Source of the DNA: RUG708 sp050946535
GTDB taxonomy: Bacteria; Bacillota; Clostridia; Peptostreptococcales; Anaerovoracaceae
NCBI GenBank assembly: GCA_050946535.1
Contig: JBMNUZ010000001.1
Coordinates: 124,001-188,000 of the forward strand
Reading direction: 5' to 3'
Length of the DNA stretch: 64,000 bases
In this document: piece by piece, positions 26,382 through 35,657 of the stretch
Numbering within the stretch: the stretch's first letter is position 1
Layout: each line of letters begins with the position of its first letter
The notes under the pieces: model-generated
Database searches by the model: none
The model's input: the letters and a program-made list of their open reading frames with translations, nothing else
What the model was told of the DNA's origin: nothing
Translations under genes and position numbers: made by a program

Positions 26382-29300
26382 TTGTACGATTCAAATAATT
26401 TTGAAGCATTACAGATAGGTCTTGCGTCTACGGAGAAGATCAGAAGCTGGTCTCACGGTGAGGTAACCAAACCGGAAACTATCAACTACAGAACGCTTAA
26501 ACCTGAAAGAGATGGTCTTTTCTGCGAGAGAATTTTCGGACCTACTAAGGACTGGGAGTGCCACTGCGGAAAATACAAGAGAATCAGATATAAGGGAATT
26601 GTCTGCGACCGCTGCGGCGTAGAGGTTACGAAGGCAAAGGTAAGAAGAGAACGCATGGGACATATCGAGCTCGCTGCTCCGGTATCCCACATATGGTATT
26701 TCAAGGGTATTCCGAGCAGAATGGGTCTCATACTCGACATCACGCCGAGAAACCTTGAAAGAGTTCTCTATTTTGCTTCATATATAGTAACAGACCCTGG
26801 CGACCCTGAAGTTACAGGGCTGCAGTACAAGCAGATACTCAGCGAGGACGAGTACAACAGCAAGAAGGAAGAGCTCGGAGACGTGTTCAAAGCCGGAATG
26901 GGCGCAGAAGCGATCCGCAAACTCATGCTCGACATCGACCTCGACGAGCTCTGCAAAGATCTGAGAGAAAAACTGAAGAACGCCACAGGCCAGAAGAGGA
27001 TAAAGATCGTCAGAAGGCTCGAAGTCGTCGAGGCTCTCCGTTCATCGGGCAACAAGCCGGAATGGATGATACTCGAGGTCATTCCTGTCATTCCGCCTGA
27101 TCTCAGACCTATGGTCCAGCTCGACGGCGGCAGATTCGCAACGTCTGACCTCAACGATCTTTACAGAAGAGTAATAAACAGAAACAACAGACTCAAGAGG
27201 CTTCTCGATCTGGGAGCCCCTGATATCATCATAAGAAACGAAAAGAGAATGCTTCAGGAAGCCGTCGACGCGCTGATCGACAACGGCAGACGCGGCAGAC
27301 CTGTTACAGGCCCGGGCGGCAGACCGCTGAAGTCGCTTTCCGACATGCTTAAGGGAAAGCAGGGACGTTTCAGACAGAACCTCCTCGGAAAGCGTGTCGA
27401 CTATTCAGGACGTTCCGTAATAGTAGTAGGACCTGAGCTCAAGTTCTACCAGTGCGGACTTCCTAAGAAGATGGCGCTCGAACTCTTCAAGCCTTTCATC
27501 ATGAAAAAGCTCGTCGAGAAGAAGATCGCCACGAACATCAAGAACGCGAAGAGAATGGTCGAGAAGGTAAAGCCTGAAGTCTGGGATGTTCTCGACGATG
27601 TGATCAAGCAGCATCCTGTACTCCTCAACCGTGCGCCGACACTTCACAGACTCGGTATCCAGGCGTTCGAACCAGTACTGGTTGAGGGCAAGGCGATCAA
27701 ACTTCACCCGCTCGCGTGCACGCCGTACAACGCGGACTTCGACGGAGACCAGATGGCCGTTCACCTTCCGCTCTCGGTGGAAGCACAGGCTGAAGCAAGA
27801 TATCTCATGCTTTCGGTAAACAACATCCTCGCGCCTAAGGACGGATCGCCTATTACCGTTCCTACTCAGGACATGATCCTCGGATCGTATTACCTGACGC
27901 ATCCGGGCTCAGACGAGAGAAATACATACGCAGAGGTCGGAGACGGCAAGATCTTCACCGATTTCGACGAGATGTACATGGCGTATCTCGACCACGTAGT
28001 CGGTATTCATGCGAAGGTAAAGGTGAGAGTATACCTCGATGAAAACGATCCGGGACAGATCGTAGAGTCGACGGTAGGACGCTTCATCTTCAACCAGAAC
28101 ATTCCGCAGGATCTCGGATTCGTCGACAGAACGAAAGATCCTTACGGACTCGAAATCGACTTCCTCGTAGGCAAGAAACAGCTCGGCGAGATCATCAGAC
28201 GCTGCTTCAAAAAGCACAAGAACACCGGAACCGTAGTAATGCTCGACCACATCAAGGCGATGGGATACAAATATTCCACGAAGGCAGCATTCACGATCAG
28301 CGTATCGGACATGAAGATTCCTGATTCAAAACCGGCTATTCTTGCCGAAGCTAACGAAATCGTCGAGAAGTACCAGCAGGCTTACAAAGCCGGACTTATG
28401 TCTGACGAAGAAAGATATGAAAAGGTTATATCTACGTGGAGTGATACCACTGAGAGAATCGCCGACGAACTCATGGATTCACTCGGAAAACTGAACAACC
28501 TGTACATATTCGCGGATTCAGGAGCCAGAGGCAGCAGGAACCAGATCAAACAGGTCGGCGGCATGAGAGGACTCATGGCCAACGCAGCCGGCAAGACGAT
28601 CGAAATTCCTATTACATCGAACTTCCGCGAAGGCCTTTCCGTACTGGATTACTTCGTATCGTCGAACGGAGCACGAAAGGGCCTGTCCGACACGGCGCTG
28701 CGTACAGCAGACTCGGGTTATCTGACAAGACGTCTGGTAGATGTCAGCCACAACGTTATCGTAAGAGAGGCTGACTGCGGAACCGACAAGGGCATCGAAG
28801 TCTCCGCGATCACCGAGGGCAAGGAGGAGATCGAGCCTCTGAGACTCAGAATCGCAGGCAGAACTTCTCTCGAGGATATCACCGATCCGGCGACAGGCGA
28901 ACTCATCATCTCGAAAAACGAGGAATTTACCGACGAACAGGCTAAAGCAGTCGAAGACGCCGGCATAAAGACAGTAAAGATCCGTTCGGTGCTCACCTGC
29001 GAAGCTCAGTCGGGCGTATGCTGCAAATGCTACGGAAGATGCATGGCTACCGGTGAAACGGTAAACATCGGCGAAGCGGTAGGCATCACGGCCGCACAGT
29101 CGATCGGCGAACCTGGTACTCAGCTGACGATGCGTACATTCCACTCCGGCGGTGTAGCAGGCGGAGATATCACTCAGGGTCTTCCGAGAGTAGAGGAACT
29201 GTTCGAAGCCCGCAAGCCTAAGGGTATTGCAGAGATCTGCGAGGGAGACGGCGTCGTCAAGTCTATCGAAGGCCAGGACGACAACACCACGAAGATCACT

Positions 29301-30110
29301 GTAGATGAAGGCGACGGAAACACCAGAGATTACACGATTCCTTACGGAGCACGCATCAAAGTCAGCGAGGGCGATACCGTGAGAGCCGGCGAAGGCATCA
29401 CACAGGGACCTCTGAATCCTCATGACATACTCAGGCTCAAGGGCCTTGACGGCGTATACGACTACCTGATAAAGGAAGTACAGAGAGTATATAAGATGCA
29501 GGGCGTAGATATCAGCGACAAGCACATCGAGGTTATCGTAAGCCAGATGCTCGGCAAAGTTAAGATAGATGATCCGGGAGACACGATGCTTCTCCCTGGA
29601 GCACAGTACAATCAGAAGGAATTAAACGAAGCGAACGAAGAAGCCGAAGCAAAGGGGCTCCGCCCGGCTACCGCAAAGCCTGTACTGCTCGGTATCACGA
29701 AGGCTTCGCTCGCTACAGACTCGTTCCTGTCGGCAGCATCATTCCAGGAGACTACCAGAGTTCTTACAGATGCGGCTATCAAGGGCAAGATCGACCATCT
29801 GCAGGGTCTCAAGGAAAATGTAATCATCGGCAAGCTGATTCCTGCCGGAACAGGGCTCAGAATGTACAGAGACATCGATCTCGATTACGGCGAGAACCAG
29901 AAGCTCATGGACGATTACGTCAAAGCCAAGAGAAGAGCCGAGATGGATGCAGCTGCTCCGGAGCAGCCTGCCGCAAAACAGGAGCCGAAGACTTACGATA
30001 CCGCTTCAACTGCTGAAAGCGAGGGAAGCGACGACGTCTTCCTTTCGGTCGAGGACCTGAAGGGTACTCCGGGTACGGCGGAATCTTCCGCGAGCACCAC
30101 TCAGCAGTAG
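26382..30110 (+). CDS. rpoC: RNA polymerase beta' subunit
   Basis: Catalytic core subunit. I start it at TTG 26382 (MYDSNNFEALQIGLASTEKI), which matches the usual Firmicutes N terminus and has GGGGGAG seven bases upstream; an in-frame ATG 81 bases upstream has neither. Length is 1242 residues. Zinc-binding CHCGKYKRIRYKGIVCDRCG, the catalytic NADFDGDQMAVH and the second zinc site (CEAQSGVCCKCYGRC) are intact. The last 60 residues are acidic and low complexity, milder than in RpoB. Confidence 0.97.
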   Translation: MYDSNNFEALQIGLASTEKIRSWSHGEVTKPETINYRTLKPERDGLFCERIFGPTKDWECHCGKYKRIRYKGIVCDRCGVEVTKAKVRRERMGHIELAAPVSHIWYFKGIPSRMGLILDITPRNLERVLYFASYIVTDPGDPEVTGLQYKQILSEDEYNSKKEELGDVFKAGMGAEAIRKLMLDIDLDELCKDLREKLKNATGQKRIKIVRRLEVVEALRSSGNKPEWMILEVIPVIPPDLRPMVQLDGGRFATSDLNDLYRRVINRNNRLKRLLDLGAPDIIIRNEKRMLQEAVDALIDNGRRGRPVTGPGGRPLKSLSDMLKGKQGRFRQNLLGKRVDYSGRSVIVVGPELKFYQCGLPKKMALELFKPFIMKKLVEKKIATNIKNAKRMVEKVKPEVWDVLDDVIKQHPVLLNRAPTLHRLGIQAFEPVLVEGKAIKLHPLACTPYNADFDGDQMAVHLPLSVEAQAEARYLMLSVNNILAPKDGSPITVPTQDMILGSYYLTHPGSDERNTYAEVGDGKIFTDFDEMYMAYLDHVVGIHAKVKVRVYLDENDPGQIVESTVGRFIFNQNIPQDLGFVDRTKDPYGLEIDFLVGKKQLGEIIRRCFKKHKNTGTVVMLDHIKAMGYKYSTKAAFTISVSDMKIPDSKPAILAEANEIVEKYQQAYKAGLMSDEERYEKVISTWSDTTERIADELMDSLGKLNNLYIFADSGARGSRNQIKQVGGMRGLMANAAGKTIEIPITSNFREGLSVLDYFVSSNGARKGLSDTALRTADSGYLTRRLVDVSHNVIVREADCGTDKGIEVSAITEGKEEIEPLRLRIAGRTSLEDITDPATGELIISKNEEFTDEQAKAVEDAGIKTVKIRSVLTCEAQSGVCCKCYGRCMATGETVNIGEAVGITAAQSIGEPGTQLTMRTFHSGGVAGGDITQGLPRVEELFEARKPKGIAEICEGDGVVKSIEGQDDNTTKITVDEGDGNTRDYTIPYGARIKVSEGDTVRAGEGITQGPLNPHDILRLKGLDGVYDYLIKEVQRVYKMQGVDISDKHIEVIVSQMLGKVKIDDPGDTMLLPGAQYNQKELNEANEEAEAKGLRPATAKPVLLGITKASLATDSFLSAASFQETTRVLTDAAIKGKIDHLQGLKENVIIGKLIPAGTGLRMYRDIDLDYGENQKLMDDYVKAKRRAEMDAAAPEQPAAKQEPKTYDTASTAESEGSDDVFLSVEDLKGTPGTAESSASTTQQ

Positions 30111-30138
30111 TTTTGCGTAATATTAACGATAAAAATTA

Positions 30139-30168
30139 TTGACAAAATAACCGGGTCTGTGATATATT
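30139..30168 (+). promoter_or_regulatory. Promoter before L7Ae-rpsL-rpsG-fusA-tuf
   Basis: TTGACA, 18-base spacer, TATATT (or 17 and ATATAT). The predicted start near 30175 coincides with the first base of the antiterminator stem described next. Confidence 0.75.
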
Positions 30169-30174
30169 TGTGCA

Positions 30175-30220
30175 CGGACTGTGGCAAATTAATCGGCGGC
30201 ACAGTCCGCCGGTTTTTTTT
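30175..30220 (+). promoter_or_regulatory. Compact terminator/antiterminator leader of the str operon
   Basis: CGGACTGTG (30175-30183) can pair perfectly with CACAGTCCG (30200-30208). The alternative AATCGGCGG (30191-30199) with CCGCCGGTT (30206-30214), loop CACAGT, runs into T8 and is a canonical terminator. The two folds share 30206-30208 and the loop, so they exclude each other. The whole switch is under 50 bases. The ligand is unknown; it may simply end rpoC transcripts as well. Confidence 0.7.
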
Positions 30221-30278
30221 ATCAGTTAAAAAATGTAGCACACACGGATTCGTGTGCGCTGGAAAAGCGGAGGATCAG

Positions 30279-30518
30279 ATGGCAGAAGAATTGGTTGCCG
30301 GCGTCAAACAGACGATGAGGATGCTCGAAAGAGGACGTCTCAGCGAGGTAATGGTTGCCGGAGACGCAGATCACTTCGTAACACGGCCGGTCGTCGAATC
30401 GGCAGAACTCAGACACGTAAAAGTGACTCATATAGATACGAAGAGAACCCTCGGCCACATGTGCGGGCTGGATACAGGCACCGCGGTGGCAGGAGTCCTG
30501 AAAGAAACGGAAGAATGA
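30279..30518 (+). CDS. L7Ae-family RNA-binding protein (YbxF-like)
   Basis: Small K-turn RNA-binding protein, 79 residues, of the L7Ae/L30e family found between rpoC and rpsL in Firmicutes. ERGRLSEVMVAGDADHFVTR and the end HMCGLDTGTAVAGVL match the fold, although it is shorter and more divergent than B. subtilis YbxF. GCGGAGG lies before ATG 30279; an in-frame start 120 bases upstream would run through the attenuator and is rejected. A CACACG-GATT-CGTGTG hairpin lies 22 bases before the ATG. Its ribosomal role is not settled in any species I know. Confidence 0.85.
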   Translation: MAEELVAGVKQTMRMLERGRLSEVMVAGDADHFVTRPVVESAELRHVKVTHIDTKRTLGHMCGLDTGTAVAGVLKETEE

Positions 30519-30682
30519 ATTCCGCGTCTGTGGGTCATACAGAGCAGAATGCCGCGCCGGAAAGAAATCGTGCCGGAAAGGCATATAAGCTGATTTAAGC
30601 CTTTTTACAGGGTTTAGATATATATCATTTTATCATTTGCATTTGCATTCGAAAGAATACGATTTGCAGGAAAGGAGTAAGG

Positions 30683-31096
30683 ATGCCTACTATTAATCAA
30701 TTAGTAAGAAAAGGCCGTGAAAGATCCGTAACAAAGTCGAATTCACCAGCACTCCTCAGAGGAATGAATTCCCTCAGAAGAGTACCGACGAACACAAAGT
30801 CACCGCAGAAGAGAGGCGTATGCACTTCTGTAAAGACAGTAACACCTAAGAAGCCTAACTCGGCTCTCAGAAAAGTTGCAAGAGTTCGTCTTACAAACGG
30901 TATCGAAGTTATCGCTTATATTCCTGGTATCGGTCACAACCTCCAGGAGCACAGCGTCGTCCTCATCAGAGGCGGAAGAGTAAAGGACCTCCCAGGCGTA
31001 AGATATCACATCGTCAGAGGTACACTCGATACGGCGGGCGTGTCCGGCAGAATGCAGGCTCGTTCAAAGTACGGCGCAAAGAAGCCTAAAAAATAA
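30683..31096 (+). CDS. rpsL: 30S ribosomal protein S12
   Basis: Decoding-centre protein, 137 residues. TPKKPNSALRKVARVRLTNG and RGGRVKDLPGVRYH keep the lysines whose mutation gives streptomycin resistance, so this is the wild-type form. The segment between SPALL and SPQKRGVC carries the extra residues typical of Firmicutes. AAAGGAG precedes the ATG. The 164-base spacer before it has a small ATTC-GAAA-GAAT hairpin and nothing else I can name. Confidence 0.97.
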   Translation: MPTINQLVRKGRERSVTKSNSPALLRGMNSLRRVPTNTKSPQKRGVCTSVKTVTPKKPNSALRKVARVRLTNGIEVIAYIPGIGHNLQEHSVVLIRGGRVKDLPGVRYHIVRGTLDTAGVSGRMQARSKYGAKKPKK

Positions 31097-31258
31097 CTCA
31101 GGTAGTATTGAATTAAGACACTAAAGAAAACAGCGCCCTCAGATCGGAATAAGGCATGCGCTCCGGCAGTCGGAACGAATGGCAGAGCACGATGAGGAAT
31201 GATATATAATCTAATCGGAAATATATCTGCGCACCACGGCGGTTTCGTGCCGTCGAGT

Positions 31259-31290
31259 ACCTGAGTCTGCGGGATGTGCCGCAGACAGGT
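31259..31290 (+). promoter_or_regulatory. Strong hairpin in the 242-base rpsL-rpsG spacer
   Basis: ACCTG-AG-TCTGCGG (loop GATGTG) CCGCAGA-CAGGT: 12 pairs with a two-base AG bulge. An ACGGC/GCCGT hairpin precedes it and GCGC-GCAA-GCGC follows. The E. coli str operon is regulated by S7 binding in the same intercistronic position; whether this RNA binds S7 is inference. Confidence 0.6.
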
Positions 31291-31338
31291 TGTTTTAAGC
31301 GCGCAAGCGCAAAGATAACTTTCAAGGAGGGAAGAGAC

Positions 31339-31809
31339 GTGCCAAGAAAAGGAAGCGTTCCAAAGAGAGAAGTTCTCCCTGATCCAGTATACGGCAGCGT
31401 TGTCGTAGCAAAGCTGATCAACAACATCATGCTGGACGGCAAAAAGGGAGTAGCTCAGGGCATCGTATACGATGCTTTCAATATGATCAAAGAACAGACC
31501 GGCGAAGAGCCTCTCGATGTTTTTGACAAGGCAATGAAAAATGTAATGCCTACAGTTGAAGTAAAGGCAAGACGTGTAGGCGGAGCCAACTATCAGGTAC
31601 CTATCGAAGTAAGACCTGACAGAAGACAGACACTCGCACTCAGATGGATCACACAGTACACACGTGCGAGAGGCGAAAAATATATGTACGAGCGCCTCGC
31701 AAGGGAGCTCATGGATGCAGCGAACAACACAGGCGCATCTGTAAAGAAAAAGGAAGATACTCACAGAATGGCAGAAGCCAACAGGGCATTTGCACACTAC
31801 AGATGGTAA
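31339..31809 (+). CDS. rpsG: 30S ribosomal protein S7
   Basis: 16S rRNA assembly-initiator protein, 156 residues, the normal length. I chose GTG 31339 (MPRKGSVPKREVLPDPVY) because AAGGAGG lies eight bases upstream; an upstream ATG would add 21 atypical residues. Conserved VGGANYQVPIEVRPDRR and MAEANRAFAHYRW are present. Confidence 0.97.
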   Translation: MPRKGSVPKREVLPDPVYGSVVVAKLINNIMLDGKKGVAQGIVYDAFNMIKEQTGEEPLDVFDKAMKNVMPTVEVKARRVGGANYQVPIEVRPDRRQTLALRWITQYTRARGEKYMYERLARELMDAANNTGASVKKKEDTHRMAEANRAFAHYRW

Positions 31810-31872
31810 TCCATCCTGCAGCGTGATAGCGATCGGGACTGCAGAGGGGCAGCCCGGAAAGGAGGAATCCGT

Positions 31873-33939
31873 ATGCCCAGAAAATACCCGCTTGAAAAAA
31901 CGAGAAATATCGGCATCATGGCACACATCGATGCTGGTAAGACAACAACTACAGAGCGAATTCTGTTCTACACAGGAAGAACTCATAAAATAGGAGAGGT
32001 TCATGACGGCGCGGCAACCATGGACTGGATGGATGAAGAGAAGGAGAGAGGCATAACCATCACTTCTGCTGCCACTACATGCATCTGGAAGGGCCACAGA
32101 ATTAATATCATAGATACACCGGGACACGTAGACTTCACCGTAGAAGTAGAAAGATCGCTGCGTGTGCTCGACGGTGCGGTTACAGTACTCAGCGCCAAGG
32201 GCGGCGTTGAACCTCAGTCGGAGACAGTATGGAGACAGGCTGAAAAGTATAACGTTCCGCGCATGATATTCGTCAACAAGATGGATATCCTCGGAGCAGA
32301 CTATTTCCATGTAATCGACATGGTAAAGGACAGACTTAAGGCCAACGTAGTACCTGTACAGCTCCCTATCGGCAAAGAGGACACCTTCAAGGGCGTAATC
32401 GACCTGATCAAGATGGAAGCAGAAATTTACGAAGATGACCTCGGAAAGGTCATGGACGAAGTTGCCATTCCTGACGACATGAAGGATCTTGCCGATGAAT
32501 GGAGAAGAAATCTTCTCGAATCCGTCGCTGAGACAGACGAAGACCTCATGGAGAAATATCTCGAAGAGGATGACCTCTCGGAGGAAGAAATAAAGGCTGC
32601 AATCAGAAAGGCTACCATCAACAACGAGATGGTACCTATGACATGCGGTTCGGCATATAAGAACAAGGGCGTTCAGCCTCTCATCGATGCGATCATCGAT
32701 TACATGCCTTCCCCTGTAGACATTCCTCCTATCAAGGGCGTCGAGCCGGGAACCGACAATGAGCTTGAGAGAAAGGCGAGCGATAGTGAACCTTTCGCAG
32801 CACTTGCATTCAAGATCATGGCAGACCCGTATGTAGGAAAGCTCGCGTTCGTGAGAGTATATTCAGGTACACTCGAATCAGGATCATATGTTTACAATGC
32901 TACGAAGGATAAGAAAGAGCGTATCGGACGTATCCTTCAGATGCACGCGAACAAGAGAGAAGAGATCGACAAGCTCTATTCGGGAGACATCGCTGCGGTC
33001 GTAGGCCTCAAGGACACTACCACAGGCGACACTCTCTGCGACGAAAAGAATCCTATCATTCTCGAATCGATGGAATTCCCTGATCCTGTTATCGAGATCG
33101 CCATCGAGCCTAAGACAAAGGCAGGCCAGGAAAAGATGGGAATCGCTCTTGCGAAGTTAGCAGAAGAAGACCCTACGTTCAAAACATATACGAACCACGA
33201 CACAGGCCAGACGATCATCGCAGGCATGGGCGAACTCCACCTCGAGATCATCGTCGACAGACTGTTCAGAGAGTTCAAGGTAGAAGCCAACGTCGGCAAG
33301 CCGCAGGTTTCATACAAGGAGACTCTCACAGTTCCTACAGACGTAGAATACAAATACGCCAAGCAGTCAGGCGGCCGCGGCCAGTACGGTCATGTAAAGA
33401 TCAGAACATATCCGAGGGAACCGGGTGCCGGCTACGAATTCAAGAATTCGATCGTCGGCGGTGCTATTCCTAAGGAATACATACCTAAGATCGATGAAGG
33501 TATTCAGGAAGCGATGCAGACCGGTATTCTCGCAGGATATCAGGTTGTAGACGTAGGCGTAGAGCTCTACGACGGCTCGTATCATGAAGTCGATTCATCT
33601 GAAATGGCATTCAAGATCGCCGCTTCAATGGCATTCAAGGAAGCTTCGAAGAAGGGCAAGCCTGTTCTTCTCGAACCTATCTTCAAGGTTGAAGTATCGA
33701 TTCCGGAAGAGTACATGGGCGACATCATCGGAGACATTTCATCGAGAAGAGGCCGTATTTCAGGCACTGACATCGTAAACGGACAGGCTACCGTAGACGG
33801 ATTCGTCCCTCTCGCAGAGATGTTCGGATACGCTACAGACCTCAGATCAAAGACTCAGGGCCGTGGTATTTACGTAATGCAGATGGACCATTTCGAACAG
33901 GTCCCTGAAAATCTCGTAGAAAAGATTACAGGCAAATAA
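31873..33939 (+). CDS. fusA: Elongation factor G
   Basis: Translocation GTPase, 688 residues, five domains. AHIDAGKTTTTERILFYTG, the switch region ERGITITSAATT, DTPGHVDF and FVNKMD form the G domain; PKEYIPKIDEGIQEAM lies in domain IV. GGAAAGGAGG precedes the ATG. It sits between rpsG and tuf as in other bacteria. Confidence 0.98.
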   Translation: MPRKYPLEKTRNIGIMAHIDAGKTTTTERILFYTGRTHKIGEVHDGAATMDWMDEEKERGITITSAATTCIWKGHRINIIDTPGHVDFTVEVERSLRVLDGAVTVLSAKGGVEPQSETVWRQAEKYNVPRMIFVNKMDILGADYFHVIDMVKDRLKANVVPVQLPIGKEDTFKGVIDLIKMEAEIYEDDLGKVMDEVAIPDDMKDLADEWRRNLLESVAETDEDLMEKYLEEDDLSEEEIKAAIRKATINNEMVPMTCGSAYKNKGVQPLIDAIIDYMPSPVDIPPIKGVEPGTDNELERKASDSEPFAALAFKIMADPYVGKLAFVRVYSGTLESGSYVYNATKDKKERIGRILQMHANKREEIDKLYSGDIAAVVGLKDTTTGDTLCDEKNPIILESMEFPDPVIEIAIEPKTKAGQEKMGIALAKLAEEDPTFKTYTNHDTGQTIIAGMGELHLEIIVDRLFREFKVEANVGKPQVSYKETLTVPTDVEYKYAKQSGGRGQYGHVKIRTYPREPGAGYEFKNSIVGGAIPKEYIPKIDEGIQEAMQTGILAGYQVVDVGVELYDGSYHEVDSSEMAFKIAASMAFKEASKKGKPVLLEPIFKVEVSIPEEYMGDIIGDISSRRGRISGTDIVNGQATVDGFVPLAEMFGYATDLRSKTQGRGIYVMQMDHFEQVPENLVEKITGK

Positions 33940-33972
33940 TCAGCTGGTGAAAAACATCAGGAGGAAAAATAA

Positions 33973-35166
33973 ATGGCTAAGGAAAAATTTGAAAGGACAA
34001 AACCACATATCAATATCGGTACAATCGGTCACGTAGACCACGGTAAAACTACTCTTACCGCGGCTATCACTACTGTACTCAATGCACGTCTCGGACTCGG
34101 CGACAAGGTTGCATTCGACCAGATCGACAAGGCACCTGAAGAAAAGGCAAGAGGAATCACCATCTCCTCAGCTCACGTAGAGTATGAGACTGAAAAGAGA
34201 CATTACGCTCACGTAGACTGCCCGGGACACGCTGACTACGTAAAGAACATGATCACAGGAGCAGCTCAGATGGACGGAGCAATCCTGGTAGTAGCAGCAA
34301 CAGACGGACCTATGCCTCAGACAAGAGAGCACATCGTACTCGCACGTCAGGTAGGAGTACCTTACATCATCGTATTCCTCAACAAGTGTGACATGGTTGA
34401 CGACGAAGAACTGCTCGACCTGGTAGAGATGGAAGTAAGAGAACTGCTCGACGAGTACGACTTCCCTGGCGACGACACACCTATCATCAGAGGATCTGCA
34501 CTCAAGGCTCTCGAAGATCCGATGGGACCTTGGGGAGACAAGATCATGGAACTGATGGACACAGTAGATACATACATCCCTGAGCCAGAGAGAGACACAG
34601 ACAAGCCGTTCCTTATGCCTGTCGAGGACGTATTCTCGATCACAGGCCGTGGAACAGTAGCTACAGGAAGAGTAGAGAGAGGAACACTCAAGGTTGGCGA
34701 CGAAGTTGAGATCGTAGGTATAGCCGACGACATCAGAAAGGTCGTAGTAACAGGCGTAGAGATGTTCAGAAAGCTGCTCGACGTAGCACAGACAGGCGAC
34801 AACATCGGCGCACTGCTGAGAGGCGTACAGAGAAACGAAATCGAGAGAGGACAGGTTCTCGCAGCACCGGGAACTATTCACCCTCATACAAAGTTCAAGG
34901 GCCAGGTATACGTACTGAAGAAGGAAGAAGGCGGACGCCACACACCGTTCTTCAACGGATACAGACCGCAGTTCTACTTCAGAACTACAGATATCACAGG
35001 AACATTATCGCTGCCTGAGGGCACTGAGATGTGCATGCCTGGAGACAACGTCGTAATGACAGTAGAACTGATCCACAACGTAGCAATTGAAAAGGGACTG
35101 AGATTCGCCATCAGAGAAGGCGGCAGAACAGTAGGTTCAGGCGTTGTAACCGAGATCATCGAATAA
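33973..35166 (+). CDS. tuf: Elongation factor Tu, copy 2
   Basis: Same 397-residue protein as copy 1 at 16904. From codon 44 to the stop the DNA is, by my reading, identical to copy 1, and similarity runs another ~50 bases into the terminator. The nine differences are all silent and all in codons 2-43. CAGGAGG precedes the ATG. This is the classical str-operon copy. Confidence 0.98.
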   Translation: MAKEKFERTKPHINIGTIGHVDHGKTTLTAAITTVLNARLGLGDKVAFDQIDKAPEEKARGITISSAHVEYETEKRHYAHVDCPGHADYVKNMITGAAQMDGAILVVAATDGPMPQTREHIVLARQVGVPYIIVFLNKCDMVDDEELLDLVEMEVRELLDEYDFPGDDTPIIRGSALKALEDPMGPWGDKIMELMDTVDTYIPEPERDTDKPFLMPVEDVFSITGRGTVATGRVERGTLKVGDEVEIVGIADDIRKVVVTGVEMFRKLLDVAQTGDNIGALLRGVQRNEIERGQVLAAPGTIHPHTKFKGQVYVLKKEEGGRHTPFFNGYRPQFYFRTTDITGTLSLPEGTEMCMPGDNVVMTVELIHNVAIEKGLRFAIREGGRTVGSGVVTEIIE

Positions 35167-35206
35167 TCGGATAATCTCAGGTTCCAGCAGAGAAAACGAT
35201 ACAGAG

Positions 35207-35235
35207 GCTGCTCCGGTATTCCGGAGCAGCTTTTT
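35207..35235 (+). terminator. Intrinsic terminator after tuf copy 2
   Basis: Ten-base perfect stem GCTGCTCCGG/CCGGAGCAGC with loop TATT followed by T5. It closes the str operon. Confidence 0.93.
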
Positions 35236-35657
35236 ATGTTTTTGTACACTGCAGCTTTTTCATCAGTTCTGCGGACTATTGCGATTCTGCTATTGAGTGC
35301 AGCTGCTGCTGTTTCTGTATCCGGCTGCCCTTCTGTTTTGTGTGAGGTAGTTATTTGTTCTGCACTCAGCTTCTAGATATATTTCGAAGATTTCCCGGGT
35401 GAGTGCTGAGTTTATGCAGCGGTGCAGCAAAGATTTCAGCACACAGGCTCCTGGCAGCCGGCTTTGTATTTTTTGTTGCGAAGACAACAGCAAGCGCAAA
35501 ACGCCTATTCACGATGTACGTTTTGATTTAAACGGACGCAGACTTGACACCTATCACTGGAACATACTGTTTCCAGCGTACATAGTTTATTAACAATTGG
35601 CGAAATAAGGCACAGGCCTGGCAGTCGGGCGCAAATTACGACAGTAAAAGAGCGCAC
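35236..35657. other. Non-coding spacer after str operon
   Basis: No convincing gene on either strand: open frames here lack ribosome sites, have unusual composition and match nothing I know. An inverted pair ATGTACG (35514-35520) and CGTACAT (35577-35583) encloses a TGGAA/TTCCA hairpin. Base composition is less purine-rich than the neighbouring genes. Confidence 0.5.

Noticed and set aside
30175..30260. K-turn motif for L7Ae autoregulation
   Set aside because: I could not find a three-base bulge with tandem GA pairs in the leader, so an L7Ae-binding site cannot be supported from sequence.
31006..32310. 434-codon minus-strand frame across rpsG and fusA
   Set aside because: Opposite conserved genes; unusual Cys/Ser/His composition typical of antisense shadows.
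34168..34941. 257-codon antisense open frame in both tuf copies
   Set aside because: Occurs identically in both copies because the sense codons are the same; no ribosome site, Cys/Tyr/Val-heavy composition and no recognisable product. It is a codon-bias shadow.
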